In this document: positions 1-15,031 of the stretch, in pieces
Layout of the letters: each line of letters begins with the position of its first letter
Numbering within the stretch: position 1 is the stretch's first letter
Assembly (NCBI GenBank): GCA_019321725.1
Contig: CM033110.1
Coordinates: 868,001-932,000, forward strand
Reading direction: 5' to 3'
DNA from: Paulownia fortunei
Lineage: Eukaryota; Streptophyta; Magnoliopsida; Lamiales; Paulowniaceae
Length of the DNA stretch: 64,000 bases
Notes under the pieces: generated by a model
What the model was told of the DNA's origin: nothing
The model's input: the letters and a program-made list of their open reading frames with translations, nothing else
Databases searched by the model: none
Program-made: the position numbers and the translations under genes

Positions 1-38
1 CACAGTGCTTAGTGATTCTTCTCTTCATTTTTTGACAG

Positions 39-4165
<4,127 letters not shown>

Positions 4166-6462
4166 TGTTCTTCAGGTGGGTGTATCTGGTGTAACCCCTC
4201 TCTTCAGTGCCCCATTGCTCGGTGTATGAGAACATTCTTATTGCTATCCTTATGTGTTAAATTATGACAGAAATTCTGGCCACCGGAGTATACTAGTTGA
4301 TCAGAAATAGTTTGGACTTATTGGGTGAGTTGAACAAATTCTGAGTTAAAAATATGCAAGATCATGATTGTTTGACTGAAATAGCATCTTCAAGATAGTG
4401 TATGGTTTCGTCAAAAGTGGTTATGTTAGTGAGTTGGTAAGATGCAACTGCGTATGTATGTTACTAAAGCTATTCCTGGTACTGCGGGCAAAGTCATATC
4501 TTTATTTTTTCCTTGGGAAGCCAGACAGTGTTTGTGAAGGCTGTTGGCTGATAGTTTGTGATTCTATTTTGCTTTTATGAACCATTAATAACGTTAATGA
4601 GATCATATTCAGTAAGTAGTGAACTTGGGCTGGTCTATATTTAAACTCCTTTTCTTTTTGCAGGAGCGGGCTGCTTATGTACAGTCAAACGGTGGTCAAG
4701 CCAATCTGCTTTTCCTCATAAATCATGGAAATGTTCAAATATGTACAGTATTTATTTGTGAACAAGTTTGTAAATACATGTGACCTGTATTTCAATGTCT
4801 CAAGTGAACTTAACACATGTAAACGGTCATCCCACAGGATCTTTGTGAAAATGGTAGTGTTGTTTCTTTGCTATTTCATTGGTAAATCTGTAGCCTAGTT
4901 CCCTCCTCTGGCAAGTCAATAAGTCGGTCTGCTTTCATATCTAATTCAAAACCCCTTAAATTTGGATTTGTCACTGCTCAATATGTTAGATCAGTCGGCT
5001 CAATATGGCTCAATATGTTAGATCAGTCTACGGTTAATGTTTCCCAAATGCTAGCGAAATCATAGTAAGACCCTTGAGTTGTGGTTTCTGTTTGGGTTGT
5101 CATGGAACAAAGAATTGCAGCCGTAGATTTGAGTCAATGTTGTCTACTTTGTGTTTGTCTGTATGTGGAGACAACAGCAAAAAAACAGGAACTTGCAAAA
5201 TCACTTGTTTTCCAGATAACTAGATTTCACTGTTCTGTCTGTCTTTCTTTAACCAGAAAATAGTTATACTCAAATTCAGTGGGGTTCAAATTGTTTCACA
5301 AATAGGTAAGCCAGTCAGGTCCATCAAAGAAACTAACTCAGCCTCTTATTTGTGGTAATTATCCATGCTACCTGTTGTACATAAACGTAGTCGTCAATCA
5401 TTCATATGTCTATTTACACATTCGATATATTATCCATTGGTGTAGCATCTCAAAAATTCTTGTTTGACGAGCTCCCTTTCCCATGAACCTCTTATAGTAA
5501 TGATTTTATCCATGTATGTATAAGCAAACACCACTCTGGGAAAGCTTGGCCCAAGTTGAGGGCACCTGATCCAGTGACCTTGTAGTTCACACAAACGAAA
5601 AAGCCCTTTAGACTTGAAGACCACAGAACCTTGAATGTTTGCAGTTCCTGTAATAGTGCCCGACCTTGTGCTCAGGTGGTGTGTCTTGTGCCCCAACATA
5701 CTTGCAGCTATCAAGGCCGCCGTGTCGGCTGAGATGCGCAGCGCCACTGCCTGTGGTTCCTGATGGTGGCGGTGGTGCTTTGTTTGAATGGTAAACATTT
5801 TTAACAAATGTTTGTTTTTGATTCAAAACGATTTTTGATTCACTACTGTCTCTGTTCTAAAATTGAATGTCTAGTTTGTGTTATTAGACCAGTCAAATTG
5901 ACTATTTATGTGAATGCAATATCAAATAATTTAATTGTTTTTTTTTTCTAAATAATACTCCCCTGCCATTTTTATATGTTTATTTTAGCTTGATATAAAA
6001 TTTTATGTGAGAATGGAAAACTTAATTATTTTACATTATTGGCCTAAAAAATAGTGGTTGAGATTTAAGAGTTCGTGGTGTCATATAATTTTTTAATGAA
6101 CAGATAATTTTAGAAAAAAAAATATTCTATTACAGAAAATAGAACCTTAATTAGCAATACATTTGGACAGATGGAGCAATGAAATAATAATAACAATAAT
6201 AATATTATTAAACACAATAACAAATACTATGAATTAAAAATCAATATCAAAATCATCAATAATAGTTAGACTGTAACTAACAAGATATCTAAATATTGAC
6301 AAATCGAGTGTTCTGTGTTTTCTGGGCCTCCTTGGTATGGGCCAATGAGCTGAAAACCCAACAAGAAAAACCAAAAAAAAACTTTGTAAACTTTTACTGG
6401 GTAATTGGAATTGGGCCACTGTGCTGAAACACAGCAAAGAAGTGATTAAAAAAGCAAAAAGT
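4166..6462. other. 3' flank of PHAF1 and intergenic spacer; no recognised gene
   Basis: The first part is probably 3'-UTR (spliced, second part from 4664 to about 4800). The remainder has no domain I recognise. One minus-strand frame at 5430-5807 is open for 125 codons in a locally GC-richer patch, but its translation matches no family I know and a second minus frame is open across part of the same DNA, so I do not call a gene. From about 5900 to 6250 the DNA is AT-rich low-complexity sequence. Confidence 0.5.
6447..6460 (-). terminator. RNA polymerase III T-run terminator of tRNA-Glu
   Basis: On the minus strand the tRNA 3' end is followed within 3 nt by TTTTT (6460-6456) and then TTTTTT (6453-6448), the standard pol III termination signal with a back-up run. 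Confidence 0.85.
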
Positions 6463-6535
6463 TTCCGTTGCCGGGACTTGAACCCGGGTCTCTCGGGTGA
6501 GAGCCGAGTATCCTAACCAACTAGACTACAACGGA
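6463..6535 (-). tRNA. tRNA-Glu (anticodon CTC)
   Basis: The reverse strand folds as a full cloverleaf. The acceptor stem is TCCGTTG (6535-6529) paired with CAACGGA (6470-6464), with discriminator A at 6463. The D arm contains AGTCTAGTTGGTTAGGAT. The anticodon stem is CTCGG/CCGAG with 7-nt loop CTCTCAC, giving anticodon CTC, which reads GAG (Glu). The T arm is CCGGGTTCAAGTCCCGG. There is no intron and CCA is not encoded, as expected for a nuclear gene. Upstream on this strand are TATA-like sequences and a CAAA just before the 5' end, typical of plant tRNA genes. Confidence 0.95.
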
Positions 6536-9500
6536 TTTGTGACTTATATGCTTAGATGTATTTATAAGTCAAATTTTCAGTACCCTGTTTCAGATACTTC
6601 TACTGTTGTCAATATTCGTGGCAGCTGAAAGAACTTGAAGGAAGCAGAAGTCTTATTTAACCTGTATGCGATACTGGGTTTTTGTCTCTTTCTGTCTTTC
6701 TTTTTTATTTTTTTAATTTTTTTTCGTGGCTTGATTACGAGTAATTTATAAAAAGATTGAATCTTTGTAGCTTTTCGGGATAGGGGATGGTGGTAATTAT
6801 CAATGGCGGTTTGGATGCCGTCATTCGTTAATCGTGGAATTAGTTTTCTTAAAAGTATCGCACATACGGTAGCCTTTGTTTGGTTATATATGGACTTGTT
6901 TTTGAACTTTGAGTGAATCAATGAAATGGGTGGAAGAAAAGGAGCAGATAATTGTGCTAGTTTTCTCTTGTTAAGGTTAAAAACAGACTACATGTTTTTG
7001 TTTTCTTTTCATTTTCCTTTTCTTCTAAGGTCAGGAGGGGTGGGTGGGTTGCATTCTTGGCTTGGTGGAGTTACCCTTATGTACAATATTTTCATGGCTA
7101 TATTGATATATCATATATGCTTGTATTTCTGGCTAGGACAGATGGTTCTTTCAGAGGCGGAGAATGTTCATGGTTAGATTGCAAGAAGTACTTAAATTTT
7201 CTTTGGACATGTTAAAAGAGCCAGTAGTCGGCATTGGCTAACACAATGCAATATAAGGGAGTCTGATTGAAGTTTTTTAAAAGTTGAGGCTTTCTTTAAT
7301 GGCAGTTGGTTCTCCTGCAATAATTTCTTGATCCATGGGGGCATGCATCTGATGCAATATTGCCCCCATGCTGCTTTGCTCTACTAGTTATCATTTGCTT
7401 CTTCCACTTTCTGTGGTTTAAAAAGCAAACTTTTTGATGGATAAACAGATTGAGGGCAGGCACTCAGTTTTATCAGACAGATTTTATTGTTTTGTTAGCC
7501 TCTAACTAGCTTTAGTTTATCTAAGGTCCCGAATTAATGGTCTCCTTTTCCTTTTTTCTTTTTGGTGAATTGCAGTTTTTCACTTATCACCTCAATTAGT
7601 TCCAGTGTGACAGAGATTGGTAGCAGTTTTTTACCTGGTTTTTAGCAATGATGTCATCTGGATAGACTTATGACCCCTTAAGGAATACCCTTGGCTTACT
7701 TGCAATAGGGCGATACTCACATATAAGCAAGTTACTTTCACTCCTAATGTTTGGGAGATTAAAGGATTTGTTCTGTCTTATTATCATCAATTTCTCGTGT
7801 TGAAAATCATTTAAAATGATTTGACTGCTTCAACTTGGAGATGTAAACAAAGACCTCCTTCTCTCAAGTGTGCAATGGAATCGATCTTTGGAGATGCTAC
7901 TAATGACACAATCAGTAGATTTTGAGGATTATTTCTTGAAAAAGGTCAGAGAAGTAAGCCAGTCCTGCTATGTGCAGGCCGTCACAAGAAGGTTTAGAAC
8001 TCCATCCAAAGTTTCAAAAGAACTTGCATTGCATGGTGCTCGGAGTGCTTACTCTACTCCTTCCAATGGAAGAAGGTCCAACACTTGAAGTTGTCATTTC
8101 CATGTTGGTTACTATGTTTTTTTTATTTTTTATTTATTTTATTTTATTTTATTTTATTTTATGTAATGATCGGCCGAAGAGCAAGTTACAAGCTTTTCCC
8201 TATTGTTACCTATTTAGATTCCAAGATTAAGAACTGTTTTAATGTTCTAAAGATAACTGTTAAGTTTCTTTTGCACATTGCACTATTTCCAACAGACCAG
8301 TTTTCTGAGGCTTCTTGCTAAAATTCTATATTTATTCAGGGCTGGAACTTTTGCTCTTTCATGGCTTCTAGGAACAGTCTTGATGGTTTATTTGATGTCA
8401 CCAACACTCAAAGGACCTAGAAGCTTGGAAGTGACAACTTCATTGATAAGCTATATTGTCCTCTGGGTTTCTTCTGCTCAACTATAATAGTCAGTTCCTA
8501 GTATGCACCAATTTTGATCTGCGACTGGAAAAGTTTAAAGTGCTTTATATGCCTCCAGTACATATGGCGGTGCAGCTTGATATAAAGAGGTGTGGTGCCA
8601 TTGTTTGGATTGTGCAGTGCTCCAAGGAAAATTTTCTATGTTTGGATTGTGAAATTATTTTTGTACTTGTGGACTTAATGTTCATTGTAATGGCGAACTT
8701 ACTATTGCCAAAGAGGGCTGAACTTGAATATCAGCAGGGTCAATTAACATCCTCAATGAGAATTGAGCCATTTTTACTTCTTGTATAAGATGATGGAAGG
8801 AAATTGTTGTATATGTTCACAATGTTCTTGAGGTGGCAATCATAATAGAACTTGTGAAACTCATATACGATATTTTCCATGACTCTCAGGGCATTTTCTG
8901 CAACGAGTATGACTGTTAATTGATACGATGGAATCATCTCCACAGCACCCCAATCTTCTCCCCACTCCAAGTCTGCAGAGGGATTGGTTTCAAATCTTTC
9001 ATCCATATGGTTTTGGTCAAGTGCATATTTGTTAACTTCCATGTGCTATTTCCTTAGTTATTCTACTTTAACTCTCTGAACTATTGTGACAGTGATCCAC
9101 CTGTTTTGTTTTGGTTTTCTGCATTTCTTGGAACTATTCTGAAAGTGATGTAGCTGTATTATCACAGCTGATATTTTGGTAAGTAGGTTTGAGTATTGGT
9201 TATGAGAGAATTTGCATTGCCTTATGTTTCTCTACCTCATTAGACCTCAGATGTTTTCAAGTGATTGAGTGGTTGTAGACATTGCTTGTGAAATATATTA
9301 ATTTGGCTATTTTCTATCTCAACTCTGTCCATACTCTCCTTGTGCTATTCTTTTGGACCCCATGACTTTTTATGTGTAGAAAATATTTGAATCAATTCAC
9401 CATAGATTTTATATATCATGGCCCATACTAACAATATTCCAAATTTAATGAGGTTTTTTCAGGGCCTCACCAATGGTTTCTAGGTCCCCTTGTGCTTGAA

Positions 9501-10110
9501 AAATGAAAGAGACAAGAATACTTGTCAAGTTGCAATGATATTTTAGGTAGACCTATTATGAACATATTCTTGAGCAATGGTAACATGTAGAAGTTTTGGT
9601 GAAATAATGTTACCTGGTACAAATCATTGTACCATGTAAGTTTATTATTTAGGGTCGTGTTAATCTTATAAGATGTTAAGTTTAATATTATTTTCTCACT
9701 ATTTTTTCATTCTCGATTTATTCTTCTATAATAAAATCAAATATATATCATATTTTTCAATAAATTTTCTTCTAAACACACACATTATGCATTACAATCT
9801 CCCAAAACAGCCAAAATAAAACCAAATATTTTCGATTTTAAGTTATAACCTAATTGGGTGTTTGGTAAAATTTTGATGGGAAAATAAGATGCTAATGTTG
9901 CTATTTCCCTCCACTACTCTGAACCAAGCCAGAATAAGCAGAGCCTCAAATGTGATGGGGGCCTCCAGTCCATGGCATGAAACAAGAGTGTTTTTCAGTC
10001 ACATATTCAATATGTAGGCCAAAAGGAAAAAAGAGCTCATTAATAAAATTTAAATATTTTCTTTTTGATGTTGCCTAATTTGGAAACAATCTCCTAATTT
10101 TAGCCAAAAT
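6536..10110. other. Intergenic region with no recognised gene
   Basis: About 3.6 kb between the tRNA gene and the aldolase upstream region. Several short frames exist (for example 7870-8088 plus, 8278-8487 plus, 8740-9042 minus). Their translations are not repetitive and look somewhat coding-like, but they show no domain, no consistent splice structure and no partner frame that I can join with confidence. They could be remnants of a decayed gene or a non-coding transcript. A pentanucleotide TTTTA tract lies at about 8120-8161. Confidence 0.4.
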
Positions 10111-10725
10111 GGTTAGAGACTTTGTTTACATTTTTTGGCTTATTTTTATATTTTTAGATTTTAAAATATTTTTTGTAAAAATAAAAATGTGTTTAGATAA
10201 GTTATGTATAGGTATAAGAATGAAAGTATATTTGGTTTATGCTTTTTTATCCCTGGAAGTGATTTTTTGAAATATATAAGGTTATGATATTTTCAAAAAA
10301 ATAATTTTTATGTGGTAATAATATTTTAATATAATTGATAATCCATGAGTCTTGTTATTGCTATTTGTATCACATCAATCAACTTGAGTTGGAAAATTTT
10401 AATTTGATGTGGGTTTTATGTCACATCAATATAAACTTAGGAAGAAAGAAAAAATATTATTCAATTTATTTATGAATTCTAATTATTTTTAAATTATTAG
10501 AACATCATGCCAAACATTAATAATGCATGTCATATTTTGAAAAATCAAAATAATAGGTTTAAAAGTGGCATCAATAGATATAGAAATAAGCATTTTTAAT
10601 TTCTAACTTTGAAATTAAAACAAGTGGATTTTTTGTTAATAAAGCAAAAATATATTTTTAAAATTTTAAATAATAAAAATTTAAACATATTTCTTTTAAA
10701 AATATAAACAAACTGCCTCTTAACC
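10111..10725. mobile_element. Candidate MITE upstream of the aldolase promoter
   Basis: The left end reads GGTTAGAGACTTTGTTTACA and the right end, read inward on the other strand, GGTTAAGAGGCAGTTTGTTT; aligned with small gaps these match along roughly 28 bp into T-rich sequence. The 615-bp interior is very AT-rich and non-coding. No target-site duplication was confirmed and the superfamily is unclear. The element ends about 90 bp before the CCAAT/I-box region of the aldolase gene. Confidence 0.4.
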
Positions 10726-10814
10726 TCTGAAAGCCACAAAATTTATGAAATATTTTAAAAGTCTCAAATATTAAAATAGTTATGAACCTTGTGGGCATTT
10801 AGCCAACTAAGAAA

Positions 10815-10893
10815 GTTATCATCCCACCTGTCACAAGCTGATTGGCCACTGTATTATGGCCTCAAAACATATATCTCCCAGGAACTATATAAG
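10815..10893 (+). promoter_or_regulatory. Aldolase core promoter: I-box-like, inverted CCAAT, TATA
   Basis: A TATA box, CTATATAAG, lies at 10885-10893, about 90 bp upstream of the aldolase ATG. An inverted CCAAT box (ATTGG) is at 10841-10845. GTTATC at 10815-10820 is GATAAC on the other strand, an I-box-like GATAA core of the kind seen in light-regulated photosynthesis genes. The TATA box is clear; the function of the other two motifs is inference from position. Confidence 0.6.
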
Positions 10894-10983
10894 TGCACTG
10901 AGCTTAAAGCAGCAAACTGTGTTAGAAATAGTAAGATAGAAAATTGTGGAGGGGATATTGTTATCATCATAAAAACAAGAGAA

Positions 10984-13143
10984 ATGGCTTCTGCATCCCT
11001 CCTCAAGTCATCACCAGTTCTTGACAAGTCTGAGTTTGTTAAGGGGCAACCCCTCCTCCGCCAGCCAGCGGTGGCTGCCGTTCGCTGCCAGCCGGCCTCC
11101 TCCTCTGCCTTCACCGTCCGGGCGAGCTCCTATGCTGATGAACTTGTCAAGACTGCAGTATGTAGTAGCGTTTGTTACCTATATATATGTGTGTGTGTGT
11201 GCGCGCGCGCGCCTTTGTTCTTATCAACTTTTGTCTTTTATCTATATGGTACTTATTATTACATGCAATGTTATCAAGAATTCATCTGCTCTTTTTTTCT
11301 GAACATTTTATCGATCTTGAAATTGTGTTTTAGCTAATTAGATTATTAGTCGAGTGGAGCTCAAACAACCTTCAATCGAGCTGAAAACTAGTGAAACTTG
11401 AATTGGTTGGTATTTTTATAAGTATTTTACCAATTTCTATCAAGCGCGTCAGAATTTCAAATCTTATCAAATGAAGTTTGTTATGTTTAACAAGTCTGAC
11501 TCTTTTTCAATCCTAACTACCTTCCTACACATAAACACATATCTCTGAAGTATAGCATGTGTATGATGCTCTATTGTGCTGCGTTTACAATGCATCCACC
11601 TTCCTTGGTCCAGCTATGGTTTTTAAATGCTTCATCTCTTAAAACCGTGATAATTACTGATTCCAGAAAACAGTTGCATCTCCGGGGCGTGGTATTTTAG
11701 CCATGGATGAATCAAACGCCACCTGTGGGAAGCGTCTGGCTTCCATTGGGCTGGAAAACTCTGAGGCCAACCGCCAAGCCTACAGGACCCTGCTTGTGAC
11801 AGCTCCAGGGCTTGGCCAGTACATCTCAGGGGCCATCCTGTTTGAGGAAACACTGTACCAGTCCACCGCCGATGGAAAGAAGATAGTCGACATACTGGTT
11901 GAGCAGGGCATTGTGCCAGGGATTAAAGTTGATAAAGTGAGTTTCATTGCAACTTGAAATTATTGTGCATAATAGAGGATCTTGCGAGGATGTATATTAA
12001 CTATGAGTTCTGTATGATTGGTGGTTTATGACAGGGTCTTGTTCCCTTGGCTGGCTCAAACAATGAGTCTTGGTGCCAAGGTCTTGATGGATTGGCTTCA
12101 CGGTCTGCTGCTTACTACCAACAGGGTGCCCGTTTTGCCAAATGGTAAACATTTCTACCGAGAAAGTCTATCTCAGACGAAGTTTAGCCAAACGTGTAGA
12201 TTTTAGTTTTATCATGTGATCGACTCATACATCAAGATGAGTGGCTAAAAACAGGAAAAGTGAGATTACAATTGTTATAGTTTGTTATCATTGTCATTGT
12301 TTCAATGTGGTATTGTAGGCGTACCGTAGTGAGCATTCCCAATGGTCCATCTGCACTTGCTGTGAAGGAAGCAGCATGGGGTCTTGCTAGATATGCTGCT
12401 ATTTCCCAGGTATGATGAACTTTGCACTTTCTCCTGAACTGTTCTCAGCCCATTTTCTGATGTTGCATGTAACAAATTAATTCCATTTCAATCTTTCAGG
12501 ACAACGGATTGGTCCCCATTGTTGAGCCAGAGATATTATTGGATGGTGAACATGGAATTGAGAGAACATTTGAAGTTGCCCAAAAGGTGTGGGCTGAGGT
12601 TTTCTTCTACCTTGCTGAGAACAATGTCATGTTTGAAGGTATTCTCTTGAAGCCTAGCATGGTTACTCCTGGAGCAGAGAGCAAGGACAAGGCCACACCA
12701 GAGCAGGTTGCTGATTACACACTCAAGCTCCTGAAAAGAAGAATCCCTCCTGCAGTCCCTGGAATCATGGCAAGTATCCGAATAATTCTCTCTGCAAAAT
12801 GAACTCTCAAGACCATATATAAATGTAACAATACTAAACTGGTTCCCTGTATTGCCATGAACAGTTTTTGTCTGGTGGACAATCTGAAGTTGAGGCCACT
12901 CTTAACTTGAATGCCATGAACCAAGCTCCAAACCCGTGGCACGTGTCTTTCTCCTATGCACGAGCCCTCCAGAACACATGCCTCAAGACATGGGGAGGAA
13001 GACCAGAGAATGTGAAGGCAGCTCAGGACACTCTGCTCATTAGAGCAAAGGCCAACTCTCTTGCTCAGCTTGGCAAATACACCGCTGAGGGAGAGTCCGA
13101 GGAGGCCAAGAAAGGAATGTTTGTCAAGGGATACAGTTATTAA
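10984..13143 (+). CDS. FBA: Fructose-bisphosphate aldolase, class I, chloroplastic
   Basis: Class I aldolase condenses dihydroxyacetone phosphate with glyceraldehyde 3-phosphate (and with erythrose 4-phosphate) in the Calvin cycle in the stroma. Exons: 10984-11157, 11667-11936, 12035-12144, 12319-12409, 12500-12769, 12865-13143, giving 397 residues, the usual length. Residues 1 to about 47 ([12 protein letters not shown]...) are Ser/Ala-rich and lack acidic clusters, a chloroplast transit peptide; the mature part begins near [12 protein letters not shown]. Family motifs seen are [25 protein letters not shown], and [11 protein letters not shown], in which Lys266 is the Schiff-base lysine. The C-terminus is KGYSY. 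The ATG at 10984 is chosen because it begins the transit peptide; the frame is open further upstream but that DNA is promoter and leader. The fifth intron (12770-12864) has a GC donor, ATG|GCAAGT. The gene looks intact. The plastid isoform (FBA1/2/3 class) is not resolved. Confidence 0.97.
11180..11212. repeat. Alternating purine-pyrimidine tract (TA)(TG)(CG)
   Basis: A 33-bp uninterrupted alternating run moves from TATATATA through TGTGTGTGTG to GCGCGCGCGC, 22 bp after the end of aldolase exon 1. It is a compound dinucleotide microsatellite with strong Z-DNA potential. Confidence 0.9.
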
Positions 13144-15031
13144 GCTGCCCGAACGAAGCCATCAAAAACTGCAAATGTTTGATTGTAGCTAATGATGTAA
13201 CCAAGATAAACTGAATCCAGCTCATAGCCCTTGTAGAATATTTTGATTATTCACTTTTTCTGTTGCTATTTATATTTTTGTGGTATTATTATCACAGTCT
13301 GGCTTTCTGGAAGTTTCAGCTAATGAATCATATTTCAACAGCTCAAATTCAGTGTCTCTATAATATTTCAACTGCTTTTAGTGGAATAACATCTTCAGGA
13401 TCATTAAATTTTAAGGCATGTTGTTTCAAAGTTAGAGACAGCATGTGTTCTTGTCAAGTTTCTTTTTAAGTGAAGTTTGATGAATGATCCTATTCAAGCA
13501 CTACAAATACAGAATTCAAGAATTTTGTTTGCAAGAAATCTGACAAGGTCATATGTAATCTGCTTCATTAAAAGTAAAATCTCTGATAGACTCGTTTCTT
13601 GTTAAGGTAAGAATTGAGGATTGTCCTCATCAAGGGTTATCCTGAACCGATCTTATCTTACTTGGGATCTCAAATCTCAAGTTTGTTTATGAAGAGCAGA
13701 TCTAATTGTATTAGTGTCTAAAATTGATTTCTTATGTATAATACTAATCGATAGCGCATCGTTGGCAAGTGCTATAAAATTTGTTGCATTGGAACCCATG
13801 ATTATGGATGCAAATTCATTTTTAGATAATTTTTCAGATCGTAATAGTAAAAAATTTCTATCCATTTTTCATGAAATTATCTATAAATCAAGTACATCAT
13901 GACAAATTTTTCAGAAAAAATAGTGTCTTGCGCAATGAAATTTAATAAGTGAAATTTCGAGTAAGTATTTACATAATCTTTTTTTTTTTGAAAAAATGAT
14001 TAATTGACATAATGAGTATCTGACACATATGAGATTGCCAAATGTGGATGGGAAGGAGAGGTTTTTTTTTTTTTTTTTTTCTTCAGTTTGGTTTAGTGCA
14101 AAGCTAGACTTAGTGAGTAGGGCTTGTTTGACATAATGGAGGTAATTTAGCTCATATGTTGGATTGTCATTGAGGTTGTGAAACTTCTCTCAACCTAGAT
14201 GAGGAGGCTTCAGAAACATTGACTGGCATAAAAGCCTGAATGGGCAGAACTTATGTCCTTGTTAATGGCTTTGAAGGCTTTTATTTCAGTAGGTAAGAAG
14301 TGACAAATAAGGGCACCACCTTCTTGTAGCAGTTGCAAGAGGATTAGTAGCACTTGGTGCAACTTTGGATGATATTTAATCCCCATGCCCAATATGCAGA
14401 ACAGGGTGGGTATGTTGCAGGGACCAATATGGGATTGAATCCATGATGAAGAATTGGGCAAGGGCACCACCAAATTAAAAGAGGAAAAAAATAGTCTTGG
14501 AAGTTGGAATAAGAATATGTTTGATGGGGCTTTCTCAGCCACCTATCACATAGGTTAAAAAGGTGCAACAGACTGCAATATGAAGGATCAATCTAAGGTC
14601 TTTGTTCAAGAAATTCTCTTAGGTGCAAAGCTATCAATAAACTACGTCCAAGGTTAAAGAACATTAGTAAAACCTCCAAGAAATAACTGGTTTTCTTCGC
14701 AGATTGATACAAGGAATAAGAAATATCAAACAGGCAATGGTCTTTATTGTCTCAGTTTTGGTACCATATCCGTGGTGATCGTGACTGCTTCCCAACTGTT
14801 GGTTACAAGGAACTGTAGGGGCATTGGCCGAAAAAAAAAAAAAAAAAAATACATGCAATTTACCAGTGGCATATTAAAACAAAATAACTTATGCATATGG
14901 CTTTTCCCCAGATCCAACTATCTATTATCTATCTATCTATCTATATATATCTGCTGAATTGAAACACAATCTGATGGTCAGTCAAATCATGTTCCGTAAT
15001 TTCTCCTTTCTGTGACCTGCATGATGATTCA
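13144..15031. other. Intergenic spacer between convergent aldolase and S28 peptidase genes
   Basis: The first 150-250 bp should be aldolase 3'-UTR. I recognise nothing else. There are T- and A-homopolymer runs (near 13980, 14060 and 14830) and a TATC/TA microsatellite at about 14923-14950. A minus-strand frame at 14210-14542 is open but unrecognised. The S28 gene ends at 15032, so the two genes converge. Confidence 0.6.

Noticed and set aside
8120..8161. CRISPR-like or structured repeat
   Set aside because: It is a simple TTTTA tract without spacers; no CRISPR array is expected or seen in this plant sequence.
10789..10983. In-frame N-terminal extension of the aldolase frame upstream of 10984
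   Set aside because: The frame is open but contains the TATA box and leader; the transit peptide starts naturally at ATG 10984.
14210..14570. Possible retrotransposon fragment on the minus strand
   Set aside because: Open frames exist, but no reverse transcriptase, integrase, protease or gag motif could be recognised and no LTR pair was found.
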